Positions 1 to 5,323 of a stretch of 5,323 nt of DNA are shown here, in pieces. Source of the DNA: Candidatus Zixiibacteriota bacterium (GTDB taxonomy: Bacteria; Zixibacteria; MSB-5A5; JAABVY01; JAHJOQ01); contig DAOVLC010000135.1 in assembly GCA_030631455.1 (NCBI GenBank), positions 1-5,323 on the forward strand. The letters run 5' to 3'. The notes beneath the pieces were generated by a model that worked only from the letters and a program-made list of their open reading frames with translations, was not told the DNA's origin and ran no database searches. A program made the position numbers and the translations under genes. The first letter of the stretch is position 1; each line of letters starts with the position of its first letter.

Positions 1-781
1 ACATTTGCTGCCTCTTCACAAGCTCGTCGAAGTCGACTTTGTGTGCGTCGAAATCAGGCCCATCAACACATGCAAACTGGGTCTTCCCGTCCACCGTCAC
101 GCGACAGCATCCGCACATGCCGGTGCCATCGACCATGATCGGATTGAGCGAGACCCATGTCGATATTTCGTGCGGCTCGGTCGTTCTGGCGACGTTCTTC
201 ATCATGATGACCGGGCCGACAGCCATGACGAACTTGATGTTCTCGCCATCGTCGATCAACTTCTGCAGGGCATGTGTAACGAAGCCCTTCATGCCTTTCG
301 AGCCGTCGTCGGTAGTGATCATAAGGTCATCGCACGCAGTCCCAAGCTGCTCTTCGTATATCAGAAGATCCTGATTTCTCGCACCGATTATCCCGACCAC
401 CTTGTTACCCTGACTTTTCAGTGCCTGAGCGATCGGATAAATGGGCGGTATTCCGAGCCCGCCGCCCACAACGACACAGGTACCGCCGAAATTCTCAACG
501 TGAGTCGGTAGGCCGAGCGGGCCGACGACATCGAGGAATCTCTCTCCGACTTTCATGCGGACGATCTCTGCCGATGATTTTCCGACTTCCATCACCACGA
601 TCGTGAGAATACCCTCTTCGCGGTCAAGTCCACCGATTGACATCGGTATTCTCTCGGAATTTTCGTACGCCCGCAGGATCACAAACTGACCAGCTTCAGC
701 CTTTCTAACCAACTCGGGAGTCGCGATCCTAAACAGTGTGACCTTTGGGCAAAGGTCCTTCTTATAGATGATTTCGTTCAA
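1..781 (-). CDS. nfnA: NfnA/SudB: small (alpha) subunit of NADH-dependent ferredoxin:NADP+ oxidoreductase, 3' end cut by window
   Basis: In characterised homologues this cytoplasmic subunit carries FAD, an NAD(H) site and one [2Fe-2S] cluster. It pairs with NfnB, and the complex couples oxidation of NADPH to reduction of ferredoxin and NAD+ by electron bifurcation. Seen here, numbering from the TTG at 781-779: a FAD-binding barrel (about 1-95) with RIPMSI at 44-49; a nucleotide-binding domain with VVVGGGLGIPP at 103-113 and AVGP at 187-190; and a C-terminal cluster segment with MVDGTGMCGCCRV at 216-228 and FACVDGPDFD at 236-245. D218, C223, C226 and C238 correspond to the one-Asp, three-Cys cluster ligands known for this family. 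260 residues are visible, against about 280 usual, so only the tail is missing. PyrK, the related dihydroorotate dehydrogenase subunit, has a different cysteine pattern. The nfnB/gltD-like partner is expected just past base 1 (inference). Expression probably comes from the promoter at 881-909. Confidence 0.92.
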   Translation of the reverse strand, partial: MNEIIYKKDLCPKVTLFRIATPELVRKAEAGQFVILRAYENSERIPMSIGGLDREEGILTIVVMEVGKSSAEIVRMKVGERFLDVVGPLGLPTHVENFGGTCVVVGGGLGIPPIYPIAQALKSQGNKVVGIIGARNQDLLIYEEQLGTACDDLMITTDDGSKGMKGFVTHALQKLIDDGENIKFVMAVGPVIMMKNVARTTEPHEISTWVSLNPIMVDGTGMCGCCRVTVDGKTQFACVDGPDFDAHKVDFDELVKRQQM

Positions 782-787
782 TTCCAA

Positions 788-792
788 CCTCC
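788..792 (-). promoter_or_regulatory. Ribosome binding site deciding the nfnA TTG start
   Basis: On the minus strand GGAGG lies at 792-788. Two in-frame TTG codons follow, at 787-785 and 781-779. The first directly abuts GGAGG and leaves no spacing; the second leaves 6 nt, which is normal. No ATG or GTG lies near the site in this frame. I therefore place the start at 781, giving a protein that begins (M)NEIIYKKDLCPKV, as expected for the N-terminal strand of the FAD domain. Confidence 0.75.
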
Positions 793-880
793 GATATGAA
801 TACGGCAAACCCGGGCCGGGAATTCAACCGAAACGCATTCACACGCATGAATCCCGGCGCTGCCTCATTTCAACCGAGAA

Positions 881-909
881 TTAATACAGCAACTCCGGAG
901 AAAAGTCAA
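881..909 (-). promoter_or_regulatory. Probable housekeeping-sigma promoter of nfnA
   Basis: On the minus strand TTGACT (909-904, five of six consensus positions) and TATTAA (886-881, four of six) are separated by exactly 17 bp. Transcription would start near 874, leaving a leader of about 90 nt before the TTG start at 781. The spacer contains the 8 bp palindrome CTCCGGAG (893-900), a possible operator. A second TTGACT at 940-935 has no good -10 at the right distance. The leader holds no structure I recognise as a riboswitch. An 11-base sequence, A(A/T)TTCAACCGA on the plus strand, occurs at 821-831 and again at 867-877. Confidence 0.5.
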
Positions 910-954
910 GCTATTCGGTATGAAAGTAACTCTGAGTCAACTCGTCGAGTTTCT

Positions 955-971
955 CGCTCACTTCGTGAGCG
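955..971 (-). other. Perfect 7 bp hairpin between the 180-residue gene and nfnA
   Basis: CGCTCAC and GTGAGCG are fully complementary around a 3-nt loop (962-964). The hairpin lies 71 bases past the stop codon of the 1042-1584 gene and just upstream of the nfnA promoter, so it could end or stabilise the upstream transcript. No T-run follows on either strand, so it is not a canonical intrinsic terminator. The rest of 782-1041 is leader and promoter sequence without a supportable gene. Confidence 0.35.
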
Positions 972-1041
972 GCGGAATCTGATTTACTCAGGACTAGTGA
1001 CAGGGCTTCGGAGGGAATCAAAGGGAAATGCTAAGGCTCGC

Positions 1042-1584
1042 TTACCACTCGGCGAATTCGATCTTTACAATCTTCACCGGCGTTTCTTTCTTGGGTCCCT
1101 TCATATTCAACTTACACCACCTTTTGAACTCGTCGAGTTCAAGCTTGTCCTTATCTACTTTCCAGTGACGCTTCTTGAAATAGGAGTAAATATACTCTTT
1201 GAAGTAGCGGGAATTCTTTACCTTGACGAGATTATCGAGATACCTGTCGCTATACTTCGGGCTACTTGCCTTCAATGTCTCCCATTGCTCGGCCAGGTGC
1301 TTCCTGCATTCGAACTCTTCTTTCAACGTCAGACGGTATTTCGACTCATCCGGAAACTCAACACGGAATAGACCATCTCGCCAGCGTGCTTTCATTTGAC
1401 CGTACTGTCGCCATATTGCCACCAGCGCAGGTCTGTTCATAATGCTCTCGTCCAACTCGACCTTGTATAACTCCCTTTTGAACCCATCATTATTGTTCTC
1501 GGAGGCGGATGCAGACGACATGCTTCGGATCGACACAATTATGCAGGAGGTGACAACCGCAATGAGCAGGAATCGGTTCAGCAT
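1042..1584 (-). CDS. Exported charged protein of unknown family, 180 aa
   Basis: I do not recognise this protein. The start is ATG at 1584-1582, preceded by GGAGAG at 1593-1588; the stop is TAA at 1044-1042. The N-terminus looks like a signal peptide: MLNR, a hydrophobic run FLLIAVVTSCIIVSI (5-19), then a small-residue stretch with SASAS (24-28) suitable for signal peptidase I. VTSC (11-14) also fits a lipobox, but the hydrophobic run continues past the Cys, which argues against lipidation. The mature part is rich in Lys, Arg, Glu, Asp and aromatic residues, for example YFKEYIYSYFKKRHWKVDKD (127-146), and is probably helical. C93 and C157 are the only cysteines after the signal region. It has no enzymatic motif that I can see. 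Its neighbours are nfnA downstream on the same strand and a divergent lipoprotein gene upstream. The signal peptide, ribosome binding site and consistent composition make it a likely real gene; a periplasmic role is inference. Confidence 0.72.
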   Translation of the reverse strand: MLNRFLLIAVVTSCIIVSIRSMSSASASENNNDGFKRELYKVELDESIMNRPALVAIWRQYGQMKARWRDGLFRVEFPDESKYRLTLKEEFECRKHLAEQWETLKASSPKYSDRYLDNLVKVKNSRYFKEYIYSYFKKRHWKVDKDKLELDEFKRWCKLNMKGPKKETPVKIVKIEFAEW

Positions 1585-1595
1585 GATCTCTCCGT

Positions 1596-1655
1596 ATTTT
1601 ACCGCGACGGACTCTAAACTATTATCAACTATCTATTAAAGTATATCGACAAAAG
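1596..1655 (-). promoter_or_regulatory. AT-rich region upstream of the 180-residue gene, likely containing its promoter
   Basis: This is one of the most AT-rich stretches in the window and sits just before the ATG at 1584. On the minus strand TATACT (1645-1640, five of six -10 positions) and GATAAT (1626-1621, five of six) are candidate -10 boxes. Neither has a convincing -35 at 16-18 bp; TTGTCG at 1652-1647 is 20 bp from the second. The location supports a promoter, but the exact elements are uncertain. Confidence 0.35.
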
Positions 1656-1955
1656 CGATGGTCATCATTTGGACATTCAGGTCATCCGCTGTTCAGCCTC
1701 AGAGCATTTTCCCCGTCCGCACGACCTTCCGGGCCAGATCAACCTTGCAGGTTTGCCACAACATCTCTATATTCGCCTCAACAGACATGCCTGTGTGGAG
1801 CGTGACTGCACTTGCGTTCATGCGGTTGGTCATCATGGCACCCCGTTGCAGTGCAAACGCGACAGAAGAGCATTGCTGTCAGGCTGATTGGGTAATGAAA
1901 ATACGCTGCAAACGTTTCGAAGGCCATTGAGCAGTCTCAGATACTCATGGAGTAG
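1656..1955. other. Divergent gap with overlapping open frames, unidentified
   Basis: No gene can be supported firmly here. Three frames stay open across much of the stretch: plus 1658-1930 (90 residues from ATG, no ribosome binding site), plus 1669-1887 (TTG start), and minus 1878-1699. The minus frame allows a 45-residue product from the ATG at 1836 (MMTNRMNASAVTLHTGMSVE onward, ending TGKML at the TGA 1701-1699). Its residue composition looks protein-like, but no Shine-Dalgarno sequence precedes it, and a stop at 1881-1879 closes the frame upstream. Short palindromes are present: TTGCA-G-TGCAA at 1846-1856 and AAACGTTT at 1910-1917. The segment must also hold the promoter and 5' leader of the plus-strand gene at 1956, yet I see no good -35/-10 pair for it. 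It may be a decayed gene fragment, a small gene, or an unstructured regulatory region. Confidence 0.3.
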
Positions 1956-3335
1956 ATGTTGTTGGGTGTTCCAGCAAAAACAGCACGTCGTATAGCGCTG
2001 TTGATTCTCATGGCGGCATCGGCAGTCGTCTCATTGAGTTGTGGCAAAGACGATACCGTCAGCCTCCGCAAATTCCCCTATCCATACAAGGCCGCCCTTG
2101 CGATTTGCTCAGATATTGACGAGACGGAAACGATCGAGAAGTATCTGGACATCCAACGGTTTCTCAACACTTCCAGCGAAACGACCCTCGGCCCGGGGCT
2201 CGGCCTGGACATCGGCAGTTCCTTCTGGTTCTACAACCAGTACCGCCAAATTCAAATGGATCAATCGGCAGGCGATAGCGTCCCAGACGTCTTCTTTTCG
2301 GGAATTCCTGACCTTGGGATATCACTGTTTGACGGTACGTCAGGAACACTATCGGATTACGCATCAGTCATTCTGAATTTGATTAACGCCGGATATGCTG
2401 ACTGCCTGCATTCTTTCGGGCATTTCAGCGAAGCAGGATTCAACCGCGACCTGGCACTGCAGGCAATCGATCTGCTCGGACGCGAGTCTCTGACCGTAGA
2501 CGTATTTGTGAATCACGGAGGTCAAGAAAATCGCAACAATGTCGGCGAAGCGCCATCGGCCCTCGGAGACAATCCGGAATCGGGTATCTACCATACCGAC
2601 ATATCTATCCCCATGGGTATCAAGTTCTTGTGGCGCGGTCATGTGACACATTGTATCGGACAAGACGGAAACTTCTCGATATTGAATCTTGCCAAAAGAG
2701 CTTATGAGTACGTCCAGGACTTGAGATATGCAGAACAGAGCTATCCGCACGATAACAGGCTTGTTCATATCTGCGAGCTCGATGACGGTCAGAAAGTCTT
2801 CGAGTTTGTGCGATACAACAACCCGTGGGGTAAATACTCAATCGCCCGCGAGAAGTTCTTCACCCACCAACTTGGTGCGAACCAGGTTGATAACTTGATC
2901 GAGAGCAATGGATACATGATATTCTACACTCACCTTGGCACAAGCCAGGAGACACCGTATCTCAGCCCTTCGACGATTGATGCTCTACGGCATATGAAGA
3001 AGAAGTTCGATCAGGGAGATCTGTTGGTCACGACGACATCGAAGCTGCTGAACTACTACGTCCACCACAAACATCTCTTCTGGCGAACAGAAAATCGGTC
3101 TGACAGCATTCTCATTATAATCGACAGCATTGCGAATGATGTGGAGGGTAACTTCGTTCCCGACTTAAGTGACCTTGAAGGAATTGCTTTCTACATCCCT
3201 GAGAATCGATTAGCGGCAATCATGGTGAACGGCAAACCTGTTCCATCTGTGCTAAACGGCAAAGACGAAACCGGACGTGAAATGATCTCGATACTGTGGC
3301 AAAGACTGGTTTTCCCCGACTTCGCGCACAGATAA
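1956..3335 (+). CDS. Predicted lipoprotein with polysaccharide-deacetylase-like (NodB-fold) domain, 459 aa
   Basis: The N-terminus is a lipoprotein-type signal: RR at 11-12, hydrophobic IALLILMAASAVV (13-25), then SLSC with Cys29 as the likely lipidated residue. The motifs that follow resemble the metal-dependent carbohydrate esterase family 4 / NodB fold: ICSDIDET (50-57) like motif 1, HSFGHF (152-157) matching H-(S/T)-x-x-H of motif 2, VFVNHGGQENRNN (183-195) and YTHLG (324-328) as later active-site loops. Asp53 or Asp55 with His152 and His156 would form the metal triad. A beta-rich C-terminal part (about 370-459) follows. Family members remove acyl groups from envelope or extracellular polysaccharides; the substrate here is unknown, and a non-deacetylase relative sharing the fold is possible. 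A stop (1953-1955) directly precedes the ATG. GGAG at 1949-1952 is only 3 nt from that ATG, so TTG at 1959 (6 nt) is an alternative start. The gene is convergent with priA across 82 bases that contain no clear terminator. Confidence 0.7.
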   Translation: MLLGVPAKTARRIALLILMAASAVVSLSCGKDDTVSLRKFPYPYKAALAICSDIDETETIEKYLDIQRFLNTSSETTLGPGLGLDIGSSFWFYNQYRQIQMDQSAGDSVPDVFFSGIPDLGISLFDGTSGTLSDYASVILNLINAGYADCLHSFGHFSEAGFNRDLALQAIDLLGRESLTVDVFVNHGGQENRNNVGEAPSALGDNPESGIYHTDISIPMGIKFLWRGHVTHCIGQDGNFSILNLAKRAYEYVQDLRYAEQSYPHDNRLVHICELDDGQKVFEFVRYNNPWGKYSIAREKFFTHQLGANQVDNLIESNGYMIFYTHLGTSQETPYLSPSTIDALRHMKKKFDQGDLLVTTTSKLLNYYVHHKHLFWRTENRSDSILIIIDSIANDVEGNFVPDLSDLEGIAFYIPENRLAAIMVNGKPVPSVLNGKDETGREMISILWQRLVFPDFAHR

Positions 3336-3417
3336 TCGTATCTCTGCACTCGTGTAGTCACTATCGATTACGGACTGAACGCTTGCGCAACAAACACCGA
3401 GACTCGAAAAGCCCCAT

Positions 3418-5323
3418 TCACATCATATCGTACGGATCGACATCAATCAGGAGGCGGACGTTTCTCAGAAGCCTTTTGACATCGCTCTCGTCGAGGAAAT
3501 GATCGATAAATGCAAGGCTGGTACTGACAGATGATGTCTTGATCAGAATCCGCCAGCGGTAGTTGTTTTTCACTTTGAAGAACGGTGCCGGCGCCGGGCC
3601 GAGCACTTCCATGAAAGACTCGTAGCGGCGTCGCTTGCCTGCAAGTCTCTTCTGAAGATCGAATGCTGCCTGCTCAACCCTTGCCGCCGATCCGGATTTC
3701 AGCTTTATCATGATTAGATGGCGATGCGGAGGGTAGTTCAGCTCAGCGCGCCGGTTGTACTCCTGATCGAGGAAATCGCAGAAATCGCTTTCTCTCGTAC
3801 TGCGCACCAACGGCGAATCTTCGCTCTCGACCTGTATCACGACCTCGCCCGGATACTTGCCGCGCCCTGCCCTGCCGGATGCCTGGAATATGAGTGCGTA
3901 TGTTCGCTCGACGGCACGGAAATCGGGGAGGTTCATCGAGGCGTCTGCTGACAGTATTCCGACCAGTCTCACACCGGGAAAATCGAGACCCTTCGCAACC
4001 ATCTGCGTCCCCACAAGTATGTCCAGCTTTCCTTTGGAGAAGTTTGTCAAGAGCTTCCTGACAGATTCCACCTTGTCGGCTGCATCCACATCAAGCCGCC
4101 CGATTTTCGCTGACGGGAATCGCTGATTCAGAAAATCTTCGATTCTCTGCGTGCCGACTCCGAAGTATCCCCAGTTGACACCGCCGCAGGTCGGGCACGC
4201 CTCAACTAGACCAGTCCTGTATCCGCACAGATGACACATTACGAACTTGCGGGATAAGTGGTAGACTAAGCCGACGTCACAATTGGGGCATCTGAGAGAG
4301 GTCCTGCAATCGAGACACTTCACGGTCGGCGCAAATCCGCGTCTGTTAAGGAAGAGCACTGTCTGGGCACCGGTGGCAACGTTCTCCGCAATCTTATCCG
4401 TCAGATACTCCGACATAAGTTCATCGTCATCACCTTTCGGCTTGTGCACCACGAGCGTCACAGAGGGCATCTCTCTCTGATCCCATCGTCGAGTCAGTTT
4501 CAGCAGCCGATACTTCTTGAGCGTGACATTGCCCCAACTCTCGACCGATGGTGTGGCGCTACCGAGCACAACCGGACACTTGTTGAGCCTGCCCCATATC
4601 ACGGCAACATCCCTCCCCTGATAGAAGGGAGATTTTCCGCCCTGTTTGTAGGACTGGTCGTGCTCTTCGTCGACAATTACGATTCCGATGTCTCGCAACG
4701 GGGAAAACAAGGCCGACCTCGGTCCGATCACAACGCGTATCCTGCCGGAGCGCATGCCCTTGAAAATCAGATACCTTTCCGAAGCCGTTACACCGGAGTG
4801 CAGTCGGCAAACACGATCGCCGAATCTCGACCCCAGCTTAGAGAATATCTGCTCCGAGAGCGCAATCTCAGGCTGCAGAAGAAGTGCCGTCTTGCCAAGT
4901 TCAAGCGCATCCCATATCAACTTCACGTAGACCTCAGTCTTGCCGCTTCCGGTTACCCCGTAGAGCAGGAACACTTGGAACTCCTGATCGCCGATCGACT
5001 TTGAGACAGTCTGCACAACGTCCATCTGCTCTCGGTTGAGCATAAGTTCCTGCACTGAGGTATTGAAATCGGAACTGCTCTGAGGTGTCTTGATTGAGAC
5101 TATGCCTTTGTCGGCGAGACCTTCGATGGATTGACGGGAGACCCTCAATCTCGCCATGAGAGCGGACATATCCTGAGGTTTACCGACACTTTTGAGGTGG
5201 TACACTACAAGTTTCTGTTTGAAGCCGAGCCTGATCTTCTCGACTGATGGCGCGATAAGAGTGACGATCCGCATCTCGGTTTTTCTGCGCCGTGATCTCC
5301 CGAAGGAAACACTCAGATGCCCA
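3418..5323 (-). CDS. priA: PriA, primosomal replication-restart helicase (N-terminus beyond window edge)
   Basis: PriA recognises stalled forks and D-loops, unwinds DNA 3'-5' and directs reloading of the replicative helicase. Numbered from the Met at 5274-5272: a winged-helix region (about 12-65); Walker A GVTGSGKT (106-113); Walker B DEEH (202-205) followed by DQSYKQ of the aromatic-rich loop; GSATPS (238-243); LFLNRRGFAP (307-316); a zinc-binding insert with eight cysteines as four CxxC pairs (320/323, 329/332, 347/350, 360/363); GTQMVAKGLDFP (422-433); QASGRAGR (464-471); and a C-terminal domain with NYPPHRHL (513-520) ending DVDPYDMM. The frame stays open to the right edge, adding GHLSVSFGRSRRRKTE before that Met. 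This aligns best with the end of the 3'-DNA-binding domain, so the Met is internal and roughly the first 100 residues lie outside. All helicase motifs and zinc ligands are intact. One change is FYQGRD (217-222), where most PriA proteins have RYHARD. Confidence 0.96.
   Translation of the reverse strand, partial: GHLSVSFGRSRRRKTEMRIVTLIAPSVEKIRLGFKQKLVVYHLKSVGKPQDMSALMARLRVSRQSIEGLADKGIVSIKTPQSSSDFNTSVQELMLNREQMDVVQTVSKSIGDQEFQVFLLYGVTGSGKTEVYVKLIWDALELGKTALLLQPEIALSEQIFSKLGSRFGDRVCRLHSGVTASERYLIFKGMRSGRIRVVIGPRSALFSPLRDIGIVIVDEEHDQSYKQGGKSPFYQGRDVAVIWGRLNKCPVVLGSATPSVESWGNVTLKKYRLLKLTRRWDQREMPSVTLVVHKPKGDDDELMSEYLTDKIAENVATGAQTVLFLNRRGFAPTVKCLDCRTSLRCPNCDVGLVYHLSRKFVMCHLCGYRTGLVEACPTCGGVNWGYFGVGTQRIEDFLNQRFPSAKIGRLDVDAADKVESVRKLLTNFSKGKLDILVGTQMVAKGLDFPGVRLVGILSADASMNLPDFRAVERTYALIFQASGRAGRGKYPGEVVIQVESEDSPLVRSTRESDFCDFLDQEYNRRAELNYPPHRHLIMIKLKSGSAARVEQAAFDLQKRLAGKRRRYESFMEVLGPAPAPFFKVKNNYRWRILIKTSSVSTSLAFIDHFLDESDVKRLLRNVRLLIDVDPYDMM

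Noticed and set aside
5..511. Long plus-strand open frame at the left edge
   Set aside because: It lies opposite nfnA, whose minus-strand translation carries continuous family motifs; the plus-strand product has none and has no ribosome binding site.
782..873. Riboswitch or leader-peptide attenuator in the nfnA leader
   Set aside because: The very short open frames there have no ribosome binding site and no runs of one regulatory amino acid, and I recognise no riboswitch core.
955..971. Intrinsic terminator
   Set aside because: The 7 bp hairpin is perfect, but no run of T follows it on either strand, so I list it only as a hairpin.
796..1371. Plus-strand open frame of 191 residues covering the nfnA promoter and the 180-residue gene
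   Set aside because: It runs antisense to a minus-strand gene that has a signal peptide and a ribosome binding site, and its own start lacks a Shine-Dalgarno sequence. It is best explained as a shadow.
3336..3417. Bidirectional terminator between the two convergent genes
   Set aside because: Only the short palindrome TTGCGCAA is present; there is no stable stem with a T-run on either strand.
5272..5274. ATG at 5274 as the true start of priA
   Set aside because: The frame stays open to the window edge with residues that fit the end of the PriA N-terminal domain, and starting here would remove the whole 3'-DNA-binding domain. No Shine-Dalgarno sequence precedes it at proper spacing.
1..5323. 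Mobile element, CRISPR array or defence system
   Set aside because: I saw no transposase or integrase motifs, terminal inverted repeats, regularly spaced repeats or recognisable defence genes on either strand.

Overview
The window is 5.3 kb of bacterial chromosome of moderate GC content. It holds two genes cut by the window edges, two complete genes, and three gene-free stretches. The left-edge protein matches the small subunit of NADH-dependent ferredoxin:NADP+ oxidoreductase (NfnA, also called SudB), a flavoenzyme typical of anaerobes and of many uncultured lineages. The right-edge protein is the primosomal helicase PriA. Signal-peptide-bearing proteins and Shine-Dalgarno-led starts indicate a bacterium. 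A deep-branching or candidate-phylum anaerobe (for example of the FCB/Zixibacteria type) is my guess from overall feel; nothing in the sequence proves it.

Layout from left to right. (1) Bases 1-781, minus: nfnA, lacking only its C-terminal tail, with a TTG start set by a strong GGAGG. (2) Bases 782-1041: a leader and promoter region for nfnA with a well-formed -35/-10 pair at 17 bp spacing, an 8 bp palindrome inside that spacer, and a 7 bp hairpin farther upstream. (3) Bases 1042-1584, minus: a 180-residue exported, highly charged protein of unknown family. (4) Bases 1585-1955: a 371-base divergent gap, AT-rich next to the minus-strand gene, then a segment with several overlapping open frames that I cannot identify. 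(5) Bases 1956-3335, plus: a 459-residue predicted lipoprotein with a polysaccharide-deacetylase (NodB-like) metal-site pattern. (6) Bases 3336-3417: a short convergent gap with no clear terminator. (7) Bases 3418-5323, minus: priA, complete at the C-terminus but lacking its N-terminal 3'-DNA-end-binding domain, which lies beyond the right edge.

The genes do not form an evident pathway: one redox housekeeping enzyme, one replication-restart helicase, and between them two cell-envelope or exported proteins. The three minus-strand genes are separated by large gaps and a plus-strand gene, so they are probably transcribed independently, except that nfnA probably continues leftward into its large-subunit gene. 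I found no tRNA, rRNA, CRISPR array, insertion sequence or defence system. The least explained parts are the exported 180-residue protein, the divergent gap beside it, and the deacetylase-like lipoprotein.
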